DNA of 64,000 bases from Sphingobacterium tabacisoli (GCF_017908035.1 NZ_JAEQMU010000005.1:400531-464530); one strand, 5' to 3'. Shown: positions 25,344 through 35,352, counted from the first letter of the stretch. The notes: a model not told the origin generated them from the letters alone. Made by a program: numbers and translations.

Positions 25344-27965
25344 TTATTTTCGAGCCCTGCTACGAAGCATAGGATTACTTATTATCAGACAGTTCTTAAC
25401 GGTAATCGACACCTCATTGGATGCTGTTTCACAAGCTGGCTTTTTTTCTGTAAAATCAGGAACAGTAACACGTCGGTATTTCCAGACTCCAACTGTATTC
25501 TCTGCCATCGGTGTATACTCTGCGGCATTCGCTCCCGCAATTGTTGACCAAACAGCGCCATTCACAGGGGAAAGCTTTTCCCACCTATACGTGATTTTAG
25601 TTCCTGCAGGCCAATTAGGAGCACTGCCCACCTCATTAGAAGCGATTTTATTTGGAGCGACTCCTCCACACAACTCTTGGTCTCCAGATATCTTACCGCC
25701 TATAGGAGTAGCTAAAACAATCACATCAACTTCTACCTGTCCGCTTTCGCACGAACCATTGGTCTGTGACACGTAATAACGTGTTGTGCCAGGGTTTGTA
25801 GTGATTGGTGTTGGAGCGTTGTTCAAAGGCACACCTCCTAAGCTAGAATACCAAACAACCTTAAAATCGGAACTAGTCGCGGTTGCCTGCAATGGTACCG
25901 CAATCTCTCCTTGACAATAATAAATCATCTTCTTCTGAACTAGAGGGAGCCCAGGCGTAAGCAACACCGAAGCCTTTGCAGAATTATTTCCCCTATTTTC
26001 CAAAGGTTCTAGAGTAGAGGTTTCATCATTATTTTTCTTAATAGTCCAAGTCCTCCCTGAATAAGTCAAAGTACCATTTTCTTGAACCAACCTAACCTGC
26101 ACTTCATTTGTATAAGAAGTATTAGCTTTTAACTTAAAAGTAAAGGCAGGTAAAGTACTTCCTGATTCAAGTGTATTAGAACTGGGAGTTGTACTTCCAG
26201 AGGTAGGAGGAGTAAACTTCGTTTGATAAACATAAGTGGTATAACCCGCATTTGGTGTATTGGGTTTGGTACCTACCAACTCCCATCCGTCTGGAACTGT
26301 AGACGACATAATCGTTGCACCTGGCGGAACAATTTCCGAGAGCTCCAAACGATTTGCGGTATAAGACCTTGGGGTATTCCCTGGGCTTCCTGTTACAGAC
26401 GCACCCCCATATTGAATGCTACCATTCCCCATATTAGCTAACGTAACCGTAAATGTATTACCCGCAGCAGGGTTCAAACAAGCTTCATCCACTGCTTTAG
26501 AAACGACCAAATCTACTCCCTCTGCAATAACTGGAATTTGAACAACCGACGTATTGTTCTCTAAATCCTCATCCGTAATATCGGTAGGTAAAGCTGTAGC
26601 GCTATTAACCAACACATTACCTACAGGAACTTTTAAAAGGCGTCCTTTCACAGTAATCCTTCCAATGGTCTTTGCTGCCATATTTAATGTCCCAGTAAAC
26701 TCGTTGGTATTCGAAGTAGTGGGAAGAGCTGTTCCTGACAAAAAACCGGAGTGCTTAATCTCATCAATAACGAACATATCCCGTCCAACCAAATTACCCA
26801 CCCCATCTGTAATACGATCTTTAAAGTCTACATTTGTCAACCTTGCATCCGTATCGTTATTTACCTCGATGGTATAAGTAACCTCGTTCGCTTTTCCTGC
26901 GGTTACAGTCCGTAAAACATCCTTATCGGCTAATTTCGAAACTCTTAGATTGCCCGGGGTCGTTACGACTAGATTTCGAATTTCATGATAGTTTACCGCC
27001 CATCCTGTAGAGGCTGCGAAACCCACTTTCAGAATATCAGGAGGCACATCTGTAGTCGTATAGCTCATTAATTCTGTGAAGGATGTATCCCCTTCCCTCA
27101 TCCAACGAAGTGTAATAAGGTATGTCCGTCCTGCCGTTGGAATTACCTCCAATTGTACCCGACGATAATAAACGCCATCAGACGGTCTTGAAGTAGGGTA
27201 CGATCCTGACGATGTTCCTGTAGACTTATTATAGTCTATATGATTTTGCCATGCATTGCTGCTAAAACTACTTGCTTCAGCACCTGCAGGAATATTACTA
27301 ATAGTTCCCTTCCCAGAACCAGAAATAGTAATACCTTTCAGATACGCATTAGAGGTTTTATCATTTGCCGCTGTTGTCCTTCCTCGAACTACAATAGAAT
27401 TGGGAATAGAACCATTAGAACCTGTAAATTTTTGGGGAGAATTTTTATTAACAAAATTACCAAAAGCATCGAAACCGATACCTAAGTAACCATTTTTCAA
27501 TCCTGGCAACGCAGGTGTCCCTTCGGCATTTCTCGCGTAGCCCAAAGATCCTCCGTAACCACCTAATTTAAAATCGGCCTCCGATGTACTTCCATCGAAT
27601 AAATATATAGAGAAACCATCTCCTCCTTGATTAAGCCCACTGCGACCATCTTTAGTCCTCCACATTTTATACTCAAAATCGACTAAGAGCCCTAGTGTTG
27701 AAGGAAAAGTACGATTGATATAAGCATAGCCTTTACGATCCTGATCATCCGTTGTGAGTCGCAACCATCCTGCTCCGACAGGATCACTCACTCCTGATGT
27801 CAGACGTGCATCATCCCCGATCTTGATATCTGGTCCCACCTGGCCTCTAAAGTTCTCAGTAATTGTAAACTGAGCCTGCGCTGTATTAAGTAATAGCGAA
27901 AACAGACCTATCAAAAACGGGACAAAGACCTTAACGAAACTTTTTCTATATTGAAATATATTCAT
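25344..27965 (-). CDS. Secreted lectin-like / DUF11 / Ig-like multidomain protein, operon A
   Basis: An 873-residue protein with a signal peptide (about 1-32, ending TAQAQ). Residues about 33-340 resemble an L-type lectin/concanavalin-like domain (GGDGFSIYLFDGS, GYLGIGFDAFGNF). Two DUF11-like beta domains follow (about 345-480 with VSKLADKDVL; about 485-690 with DLVVSKAVDEACLNPAAG). The C-terminal part (about 700-860) has Ig-like modules with paired Cys (YYCQGEIAVPLQATATS). It has no T9SS sorting domain and ends in the tail LIISNPMLRSRARK, similar to that of the middle gene in operon B. A carbohydrate-binding surface protein is plausible but unproven. Confidence 0.82.
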   Translation of the reverse strand: MNIFQYRKSFVKVFVPFLIGLFSLLLNTAQAQFTITENFRGQVGPDIKIGDDARLTSGVSDPVGAGWLRLTTDDQDRKGYAYINRTFPSTLGLLVDFEYKMWRTKDGRSGLNQGGDGFSIYLFDGSTSEADFKLGGYGGSLGYARNAEGTPALPGLKNGYLGIGFDAFGNFVNKNSPQKFTGSNGSIPNSIVVRGRTTAANDKTSNAYLKGITISGSGKGTISNIPAGAEASSFSSNAWQNHIDYNKSTGTSSGSYPTSRPSDGVYYRRVQLEVIPTAGRTYLITLRWMREGDTSFTELMSYTTTDVPPDILKVGFAASTGWAVNYHEIRNLVVTTPGNLRVSKLADKDVLRTVTAGKANEVTYTIEVNNDTDARLTNVDFKDRITDGVGNLVGRDMFVIDEIKHSGFLSGTALPTTSNTNEFTGTLNMAAKTIGRITVKGRLLKVPVGNVLVNSATALPTDITDEDLENNTSVVQIPVIAEGVDLVVSKAVDEACLNPAAGNTFTVTLANMGNGSIQYGGASVTGSPGNTPRSYTANRLELSEIVPPGATIMSSTVPDGWELVGTKPNTPNAGYTTYVYQTKFTPPTSGSTTPSSNTLESGSTLPAFTFKLKANTSYTNEVQVRLVQENGTLTYSGRTWTIKKNNDETSTLEPLENRGNNSAKASVLLTPGLPLVQKKMIYYCQGEIAVPLQATATSSDFKVVWYSSLGGVPLNNAPTPITTNPGTTRYYVSQTNGSCESGQVEVDVIVLATPIGGKISGDQELCGGVAPNKIASNEVGSAPNWPAGTKITYRWEKLSPVNGAVWSTIAGANAAEYTPMAENTVGVWKYRRVTVPDFTEKKPACETASNEVSITVKNCLIISNPMLRSRARK

Positions 27966-27975
27966 CTCTTTATTA

Positions 27976-30900
27976 CTAATTGGCTGGATCTTCTTTTACA
28001 GCAAATATAATATTCATAAAAGACCCTACTGTAATATCAGCCCCGCTTTTCACTTTATAAGTCATTACTCCATTTGCATCGATAGCTACCGTCTCAAAAA
28101 CAGTCTGATCAAACCAAGTTACATAATAATGTAATTCTCCGGCTGGCAATACGGGTAATACTGGCGCTCCAGGACTACTTGGTTGAAGAACCGTCCCTGT
28201 TGTTCCAAACTGAGCGACATAACGTCCATAAAGATTTAATGTTCCAGTACCATTATTAAATGCGTCTCCTGTCACCTTACCCGCGCCCGGGGCATTAAGT
28301 TGCTCCAGAGATGTCGGAATAATAATAGATGGCATATAGAAAAATTTTGGCATTGCAGCTTTCAAAGCCTTCACGACATTATCATTTCCTACAGCCAACA
28401 GACGATCTGTTATTCCTGCATTTTTATCGGTTGCCTGCACCTTTTTCTTATCCAATCCAGATATTACAAATTGGCTTGCTGCAGTAGCAATTTCTAGCTT
28501 TTTACCTTCCTGAGTAATCGTTGTCTCCTTAAGTAACTTACCTCCTAGCTGAATATTATTCGTAGTTTTCGTCAACCCATTATCAGCCGTCACAGTATTA
28601 CCCAATGCTGATTGATCTATCCAAGTTGGTTTACTATTGGCTCCTGTTACTAAGACTTGATTAGCCCCTGCATCCGCAATATCGATAGGTTTAATTGTAC
28701 CGTCCAAAATTTTATCGGAAGTAACCGCACCCGTTTTAATATTGGCCGTTACAGCTTTTAAAAGAGCTGTATTAGATTCTCCCGATAAATCTAAATCTGT
28801 TGAAGAGAGAGCCTTTCCACTTGTTACGTTTGTTACATCCACTGTCGGAGTTTTAGTCACCCATTTTCCATTCTCAAACACCAAGACATTACCTGCTACA
28901 GGGTTAGTCGCCTCTACGACTTTACCTTGTATTTTAGATATCGTTGTATTATCCGCATTTCCTGTCACATCACCTCCTAGCGCTATGCTTGCAGGATTCG
29001 CATTCACAGTATAAGTTGTAACATTTCCATCACTCACTTTATCGACTGTCACACCACTTCCCGCAGCTACAACAGCAGTTTTTTGAGCGGCTTGAATCGC
29101 GTCATCAGATACATTTACTTTATACTCCGTATTATTTGCTACGACATTTTGAGTTACCGCAGTATTAACACCATTGGTAAGTGTTACTGTTTTTTGTCCA
29201 GATTGAATAGCAGGAGTTAAGTCTATTCCTCCCCCCGATTTACCATTCACTGTAGTAATTAGTTTATTATCCGCAGTCAAAGAATTAGCTACGTTATCTA
29301 CCAAGTCAATCTCAGCTGAGACATCATTCACTTTAGAAATAACTGTGTTTCCATTTGTATTAGCTTTTTTAACTAAAGTATGCGTAGTCGTTGGAACTAT
29401 TTCAGATTGATTAACCCATGTGGATTTATCACCTTTTGTCACCATGACTTGACCATTTTCACCTGGTTTGATTTCTAAGGTAACATCTTTTAATGTTGAC
29501 CCACCACCGTTTCCTACGGCAATGCTTGTTGAAGTCACACCTTTTGTAGAAGTCAAGCTTTCTTCTGTCAATGTTACAGTAGATGACTTTCCATTCACTG
29601 TACTGGTCAATGAGCTTCCTTGTAATTTTAGTTCGTTAGTAGTATTTGTTGACACCAGTGCTCCTAGATCGACCGTTTGTGGCGTGCCTTTAGAATTCGT
29701 ATAAGTCAACACATTGGTTTTATCATTATAAACCAAGCTTGTCTCATTCAAAACCAAAGGAGTCGAAACACCCTTAGCGTCAGTATAGGTGATAGTGTTT
29801 GTTTTCTCATCGTAGGAAATAACTCCTGTACCCAATTCAATCGTATTTAAAACCCCTTTCTCATCTTTATAGCTAAGCGTGTTCGTTGCCTTATCATAAC
29901 CCAAAACGGTTAAGGTCTCCTGTGCCTTGACAAAATCACCAAGCTTCAAAACTGTCTCAGCTCCCTTCTCATCAACATAAGTCAATGTACCCGCTGTATT
30001 ATCAACTGAAACTGTAGTAAGTGTCTCAAAGTTCTTAACGATACCTTTAAGATCAAGTGTCTGCGGAGTACCCTCCTCATTGGTATAAGTAGCGATACCC
30101 GTAGCCGGATCGTAGCCCAAGTTCGTAACAGTCTCATTAGACTTGACAAAATCGCCAAGCTTCAGAACAGTCTTTTCCCCCTTCTCATCAACATAGGTCA
30201 ATGTACCCGCTGTATTATCAACTGAAACTGTAGTAAGTGTCTCAAAGTTCTTAACGATACCTTTAAGATCAAGTGTCTGCGGAGTACCCTCCTCATTGGT
30301 ATAGGTAGCGATACCCGTAGCCGGATCGTAGCCCAAGTTCGTAACAGTCTCATTAGACTTGACAAAATCGCCAAGCTTCAGAACAGTCTTTTCCCCCTTC
30401 TCATCAACATAGGTCAATGTACCCGCTGTATTATCAACTGAAACTGTAGTAAGTGTCTCAAAGTTCTTAACGATACCTTTAAGATCAAGTGTCTGCGGAG
30501 TACCCTCCTCATTGGTATAGGTAGCGATACCCGTAGCCGGATCGTAGCCCAAGTTCGTAACAGTCTCGTTAGCTCTTACAATAGTCTCAAACTTAGAATT
30601 ATCGACATTTACCCATTTACTCGTAGTAGCATCCCACTCTTGGAATATTACATCACCTGTAGTCTGATCATAAACAATCTTTGTAAAACCACCTTTAGAT
30701 TCCGTTAGGTAAGTGATATACTCCTCTACCGTATTGAACTTACGTCCATCAACAGTGACCTCTTCTTTAACGATTTTCTGAAAGTTATTGATTACCTCAG
30801 CAGGAATATCGACGATAGTAGTTTTACTCCTCTCGTTCGTATAAGTATAAGTACCATCCATACCTTTTACTAAAGTAGTCTCCGTCTCATGTCCAACAAC

Positions 30901-31842
30901 CAAAGCGGCCAAGTCAATCGTATTGGTCTTCCCTCTAGAATCTTTATACGTCAATACTTTAGTAACGTCATCATACACCAAACTAGTTTCGTTCAACACT
31001 AATGGCGTAGACCTTCCGTTACCATCAACATAAGTAATCGTATTCGTTCCAGAATCATAAACTATGGTTCCAATATTTAAGTTGATAATCTCTTCCTTAC
31101 CTTTCTCATCCTTATAAGTAAGAGCATTAGTTACCTGATTATAACTAAGTACTGTCAAGGTCTCATTAGCCGCTACAATCTCCTTAATCGTAATCTCCTT
31201 AACCTCACCAGTAGTCGTTACATACGTAAACTTGTTACCGTCGTAATATACATTACCACCGATATTTTTAATAAGATTAACAATCTCATTCTTTACATTT
31301 TCCTCCTTAACAATAGTTTCAAAGTTATTAATCACATCAGCAGGAACATTAATAATTGTCTTTGTACCATTCTCTGATGTATACTCGTAGACTCCCTTGC
31401 CCACAGCAACAAGAGTGGTAACAGTTTCATTTTTCTTCACCACTGCTTTGAAATCGATAGTAACTGGAGCTCCAGTTTCATCTATAAATGAAATCTCATA
31501 GGTTGTAGGATTGTAAGAAATACTCGTGGCCTTTCCTCCGGATGCCAATATCCACCTCTTGCCGTCATTATAATAAATACCGGGAACAACATCATTGCGT
31601 GTCTCGGTGTTGTACACCATAATACCTGCTACATGCGTATTCATAGGAGTTGGCTTTCCCGTGGCTTCCAAAGCAACTCTCGTGTGAAGTAATCCCTTAT
31701 TTTTACTTGCGAGTTCAAGAATAGCATTTTGATTAACAGTCAAAGAATTATCCCCAGTCCCATCAGATAATTTCTGTTGCGCATTGGCTGTAAGAACAAG
31801 AAAGAATAAGATACTGGTAAATGCAAAATTTTTAATAGTCAT
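27976..31842 (-). CDS. Large fibre-like tandem-repeat surface protein, operon A
   Basis: This encodes 1,288 residues from the ATG at 31842, where the signal peptide begins (MTIKNFAFTSILFFLVLTA, then NAQ); an upstream in-frame ATG would bury it. The N-terminal domain (NQNAILELASKNKGLLHTRV) matches the operon B paralogue. Long arrays of about 23-residue beta units (pattern YDxxTxxLTYxDxxG) include three 72-residue repeats. The second half is Thr/Val/Asn-rich and low in Cys, like phage tail fibres or trimeric adhesin stalks. The C-terminal module (KFFYMPSIIIPTS to GSFMNIIFAVKEDPAN) is shared with operon B. No enzyme motif or T9SS domain is visible. First gene of operon A. Confidence 0.82.
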   Translation of the reverse strand: MTIKNFAFTSILFFLVLTANAQQKLSDGTGDNSLTVNQNAILELASKNKGLLHTRVALEATGKPTPMNTHVAGIMVYNTETRNDVVPGIYYNDGKRWILASGGKATSISYNPTTYEISFIDETGAPVTIDFKAVVKKNETVTTLVAVGKGVYEYTSENGTKTIINVPADVINNFETIVKEENVKNEIVNLIKNIGGNVYYDGNKFTYVTTTGEVKEITIKEIVAANETLTVLSYNQVTNALTYKDEKGKEEIINLNIGTIVYDSGTNTITYVDGNGRSTPLVLNETSLVYDDVTKVLTYKDSRGKTNTIDLAALVVGHETETTLVKGMDGTYTYTNERSKTTIVDIPAEVINNFQKIVKEEVTVDGRKFNTVEEYITYLTESKGGFTKIVYDQTTGDVIFQEWDATTSKWVNVDNSKFETIVRANETVTNLGYDPATGIATYTNEEGTPQTLDLKGIVKNFETLTTVSVDNTAGTLTYVDEKGEKTVLKLGDFVKSNETVTNLGYDPATGIATYTNEEGTPQTLDLKGIVKNFETLTTVSVDNTAGTLTYVDEKGEKTVLKLGDFVKSNETVTNLGYDPATGIATYTNEEGTPQTLDLKGIVKNFETLTTVSVDNTAGTLTYVDEKGAETVLKLGDFVKAQETLTVLGYDKATNTLSYKDEKGVLNTIELGTGVISYDEKTNTITYTDAKGVSTPLVLNETSLVYNDKTNVLTYTNSKGTPQTVDLGALVSTNTTNELKLQGSSLTSTVNGKSSTVTLTEESLTSTKGVTSTSIAVGNGGGSTLKDVTLEIKPGENGQVMVTKGDKSTWVNQSEIVPTTTHTLVKKANTNGNTVISKVNDVSAEIDLVDNVANSLTADNKLITTVNGKSGGGIDLTPAIQSGQKTVTLTNGVNTAVTQNVVANNTEYKVNVSDDAIQAAQKTAVVAAGSGVTVDKVSDGNVTTYTVNANPASIALGGDVTGNADNTTISKIQGKVVEATNPVAGNVLVFENGKWVTKTPTVDVTNVTSGKALSSTDLDLSGESNTALLKAVTANIKTGAVTSDKILDGTIKPIDIADAGANQVLVTGANSKPTWIDQSALGNTVTADNGLTKTTNNIQLGGKLLKETTITQEGKKLEIATAASQFVISGLDKKKVQATDKNAGITDRLLAVGNDNVVKALKAAMPKFFYMPSIIIPTSLEQLNAPGAGKVTGDAFNNGTGTLNLYGRYVAQFGTTGTVLQPSSPGAPVLPVLPAGELHYYVTWFDQTVFETVAIDANGVMTYKVKSGADITVGSFMNIIFAVKEDPAN
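29929..30576 (-). repeat. Three tandem 216-bp coding repeats in the operon A fibre gene
   Basis: The segment GACAAAATC recurs at 29929, 30145 and 30361, an exact 216-bp (72-codon) period. The copies at 30145-30360 and 30361-30576 appear almost identical over their whole length, differing mainly at the end, while the copy at 29929-30144 carries a handful of substitutions. This indicates recent duplication of DNA, not only conserved protein structure. Confidence 0.95.
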
Positions 31843-32144
31843 AGTTTCCCAATCTAGAGGTACTGTAACAGACGACCAGCTTAATTGCATAGCATACCAT
31901 CTGTAACGGATACAAAAGTAGCACTCGATTACAGATAGTTACGGCATAGCGCACAGCAAAACGTTTCATTTTGTAGACTTTCAACTACTTGATTTACAGA
32001 TATAAATATGTTATTGTAAAAACACAATAATATTTGGTAGTCATTCGGCTACAAAATCACGAAATCCATCATTTTACAATTAGTTGCCATGCTACCAAAA
32101 AAAAGACAAGCTCTATTAAAACCATAACAGCCATATAACAAAAA
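31843..32144. other. Upstream region of surface operon A
   Basis: About 300 bp of AT-rich non-coding DNA before the gcvP terminator. It contains the candidate -7 box of operon A at 31913-31920. I see no other recognisable element. Confidence 0.5.
31913..31920 (-). promoter_or_regulatory. -7 promoter box (TACTTTTG) of surface operon A
   Basis: A full TAnnTTTG match on the minus strand, predicting a leader of about 65 nt before the ATG at 31842. No -33 TTTG lies at the ideal spacing. Confidence 0.45.
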
Positions 32145-32168
32145 AGCCGCACCATAAATGGTGCGGCT
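32145..32168 (-). terminator. Terminator of gcvP
   Basis: Arms AGCCGCACCA and TGGTGCGGCT with a TAAA loop; on the minus strand a run of T follows. It lies just beyond the gcvP stop. Confidence 0.9.
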
Positions 32169-32192
32169 CATAACTATTTCTAAAAAACTAGA

Positions 32193-35066
32193 CTACGCTT
32201 CTGCGTATTCTTCAATAGAAGGACAAGAGCAGATTAACGTTCTATCTCCTTGTGACTCATTTACACGTCCTACTGAAGGCCAGAATTTATTTGCTTTCAA
32301 ATAAGGAAGCGGGTAAGCCGCTGTCTGACGCGAATAAGACCTATTCCACTCATCATCGATTACAACAGCAGCAGTATGTGGCGCATTCTTCAAAACATTA
32401 TCTGTCTGATCAACCTCACCTGCTTCTACCGCAGCAATTTCCTGACGAATAGCAATCAAAGCATCACAGAATCTATCTAATTCAGGTTTAGACTCGGACT
32501 CTGTAGGCTCTACCATTAATGTACCCGCTACAGGGAATGATACTGTTGGCGCGTGGAAACCATAGTCCATCAAACGTTTTGCAATATCAGCGACTTCAAT
32601 GCCAACATTCTTAAAGCCACGACAATCCAAAATCATCTCGTGCGCACAACGTCCATTAGCACCAGCATATAATACTGGATAATGACCTTCAAGACGCGCT
32701 TTAATATAGTTTGCATTTAAGATTGCCGTTTTTGTTGCCGTAGTCAATCCCTCACTACCCATCATAGCAATATAGCCATGGGAAATCAGAAGAATAGATG
32801 CCGAACCGAATGGCGCTGCAGAAACCGCAGAAATACCTTCCGGTCCAGAAACCTCAACTACTTTATGGTTCGGTAAGAATGGTACTAAATGCGCAGCCAC
32901 ACCAATTGGCCCCATACCTGGACCACCTCCACCATGAGGAATACAGAACGTTTTATGTAAATTCAAGTGACACACATCGGCACCGATCAATCCCGGGCTA
33001 GTAAGACCTACCTGAGCATTCATATTTGCACCATCCATATACACCTGACCTCCATTTTCATGAATGATATTACAGATCTCAATGATTGTCTCTTCAAATA
33101 CCCCGTGCGTAGATGGATAAGTAACCATTAATGAATTAAGGTTTGCAGCATGTTCCTCGGCCTTTGCCTTCAGATCTGCTACATCAATATTTCCTCTTTC
33201 GTCGGTTTTAACTACAACAACCTTCAGTCCCGCCATTGAAGCAGACGCAGGGTTGGTACCGTGTGCCGAAGCAGGAATCAAACAGATATTACGGTGTCCT
33301 TCACCTCTGCTTTTTTGATAAGCATCGATAACCATCAGACCCGCATATTCTCCTTGAGCACCAGAGTTCGACTGGAAAGACATTTTTGCAAAACCTGTAA
33401 TCTCGCTCAACCAATCATTCAACTCATTGATCAACTGCATATAGCCTGAAGTTTGATCAGCTGGAGCGAAAGGATGCAGACCGCCAAAACGAGCCCAAGT
33501 AACCGGAACCATCTCTGTTGTCGCGTTCAGCTTCATCGTACACGATCCCAGTGGAATCATCGAATGACAAAGAGACAAATCTTTTGCTTCCAACGATTTA
33601 ATATAACGTAACATCTCATGCTCCGAACGGTAGCTATTAAAAATAGGGTGTGTCAAATAACTCGAAACACGCTCTAAGTCCGAAGGGATAGAACTTGATA
33701 AAGAATCTACAAGACTTTCCAGTTCAACATCACTTTGATGTTTTCCTTTTACTTTTGCAAATACTTTGACAATAGTCTGTATATCAGCAAATGTAGTCGT
33801 CTCATCGATAGAGATACCGACAACACCTTCGTTGTAGTAGAAATTCAATTCGTGGTTCACCGCCTCTGATTTCAACCCATCAACTTCATTACCTACATTG
33901 AAACGTAGCGTATCAAAATAAGTTTTATTCATTTGCTCATAACCCAATGACTGGATTGCTTTATCCGCCAACTTTGTTAGGTCATTAATACGAGAAGCAA
34001 TATTCTTGATACCTTGTGGCCCATGGTACACCGCATAAAACGACGCCATAATAGCCAGTAAAGCTTGTGCCGTACAAATATTAGAGGATGCTTTATCACG
34101 ACGTATGTGTTGCTCACGAGTCTGTAAAGCCATACGAAGCGCATACTCACCGTTTGAGTCAGACGTCACACCGATGATACGACCTGGAATATTCCGTTTA
34201 TAGGCATCTTTCGTTGCGAAAAAAGCCGCATGCGGACCGCCGAAGCCCATAGGTACACCAAAACGCTGAGAGTTACCTACGACAACATCAGCTCCCCATT
34301 CGCCCGGAGGCGTCAATAGTGCTAAAGACATTAAATCAGCCGCCACACATACCGTAATATTCTTAGCATGAGCTGCCGCTGTAAAATTCTTATAATCTGC
34401 CACAGTTCCATCTGCTGCTGGATATTGAACGAAAGCAGCGAATACATCATCAGCAAGGTTAGACTCATTGATTTCTGCAATGCGTATCTCTACACCGAAT
34501 GGTACTGCACGAGTTTGTAACACGTCCAAAGTTTGTGGATACACATTTGGAGAAACTAAAAATGCCTTTGCATCCTTATTCTTACGTGCACTGTACAACA
34601 TAAACATTCCCTCAGCAGCCGCAGTTGCTTCATCCAACAATGATGCATTCGCGATTTCCAATCCTGTAAAATCTGAGATTACAGTCTGAAAGTTAAGCAA
34701 AGCCTGAAGACGTCCCTGTGCGATTTCAGCTTGGTACGGCGTGTATTGCGTATACCATCCTGGATTTTCGAAAACGTTACGCTGAATTACACCTGGCAAA
34801 ATCACATCATAGTAACCCTGACCGATATAAGATTTGAACACTTTGTTCTTTTCAGCAATCTGCGCTACTTTCTCCAAGTACGCAACTTCACCCAAAGCGT
34901 TAGGAAGGTTTAATGCTTTTTTTGAACGAATTTGAGCAGGAACGGTTTGTTCAATCAACTCATCTAATGAACCTACACCTAAGAAACCCAACATTTCTTC
35001 TACCTGTGCAGCACGAGGACCATTGTGACGGTCCTGGAATTTTTCTTGGTAATATACGTTACTCAT
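32193..35066 (-). CDS. gcvP: Glycine dehydrogenase (decarboxylating), P protein
   Basis: A 957-residue single-chain P protein of the glycine cleavage system; it decarboxylates glycine with pyridoxal phosphate and loads the aminomethyl group onto lipoyl-GcvH. The N-terminal half (about 1-440) and the C-terminal half (about 450-957) are the two fused homologous P-protein domains. The PLP lysine lies in HLNLHKTFCIPHGGGGPG, and SAHGTNPASA is also conserved. It is full length compared with the fused-type family. It is monocistronic, with a -7 box about 87 nt upstream and a strong terminator. gcvH is about 26 kb away. Confidence 0.97.
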   Translation of the reverse strand: MSNVYYQEKFQDRHNGPRAAQVEEMLGFLGVGSLDELIEQTVPAQIRSKKALNLPNALGEVAYLEKVAQIAEKNKVFKSYIGQGYYDVILPGVIQRNVFENPGWYTQYTPYQAEIAQGRLQALLNFQTVISDFTGLEIANASLLDEATAAAEGMFMLYSARKNKDAKAFLVSPNVYPQTLDVLQTRAVPFGVEIRIAEINESNLADDVFAAFVQYPAADGTVADYKNFTAAAHAKNITVCVAADLMSLALLTPPGEWGADVVVGNSQRFGVPMGFGGPHAAFFATKDAYKRNIPGRIIGVTSDSNGEYALRMALQTREQHIRRDKASSNICTAQALLAIMASFYAVYHGPQGIKNIASRINDLTKLADKAIQSLGYEQMNKTYFDTLRFNVGNEVDGLKSEAVNHELNFYYNEGVVGISIDETTTFADIQTIVKVFAKVKGKHQSDVELESLVDSLSSSIPSDLERVSSYLTHPIFNSYRSEHEMLRYIKSLEAKDLSLCHSMIPLGSCTMKLNATTEMVPVTWARFGGLHPFAPADQTSGYMQLINELNDWLSEITGFAKMSFQSNSGAQGEYAGLMVIDAYQKSRGEGHRNICLIPASAHGTNPASASMAGLKVVVVKTDERGNIDVADLKAKAEEHAANLNSLMVTYPSTHGVFEETIIEICNIIHENGGQVYMDGANMNAQVGLTSPGLIGADVCHLNLHKTFCIPHGGGGPGMGPIGVAAHLVPFLPNHKVVEVSGPEGISAVSAAPFGSASILLISHGYIAMMGSEGLTTATKTAILNANYIKARLEGHYPVLYAGANGRCAHEMILDCRGFKNVGIEVADIAKRLMDYGFHAPTVSFPVAGTLMVEPTESESKPELDRFCDALIAIRQEIAAVEAGEVDQTDNVLKNAPHTAAVVIDDEWNRSYSRQTAAYPLPYLKANKFWPSVGRVNESQGDRTLICSCPSIEEYAEA

Positions 35067-35152
35067 TTGCTTGATAATTGCAAGGACTATATGTAATTAA
35101 CTCTTTGACAAACAATTTATTTATACGCACAAACGGTTTGTTTTTCGATGTG

Positions 35153-35160
35153 CAAAGATA
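35153..35160 (-). promoter_or_regulatory. -7 promoter box (TATCTTTG) of gcvP
   Basis: A full TAnnTTTG match on the minus strand. The leader would be about 80 nt; I see no glycine-riboswitch-like fold in it. Confidence 0.45.
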
Positions 35161-35352
35161 CGCTTTTTATAAGACTTTTTAAGGGTAGACCTATAAGCAC
35201 TCACTTTTATAAATACATCAATCGATTGCTCTAATCATTAGGCATTGAATAAAAAACAAAGTGTTTCCATAAAAAATAGTCAACGAAACTGGCAGACTAT
35301 TAATCTCTTTACAGACACCTTACTCAAGAAAGTTCTCCGAAGAAATACACGA

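Noticed and set aside
20344..30576. Direct repeats as a possible CRISPR array
   Set aside because: Periods of 216 and 276 bp, full coding frame maintained and no spacers; these are protein repeats.
32193..35066. gcvP and gcvH as one operon
   Set aside because: They are about 26 kb apart with separate promoters and terminators, so they are separate units.
35067..35160. Glycine riboswitch before gcvP
   Set aside because: The leader is only about 80 nt and has no recognisable tandem aptamer fold.
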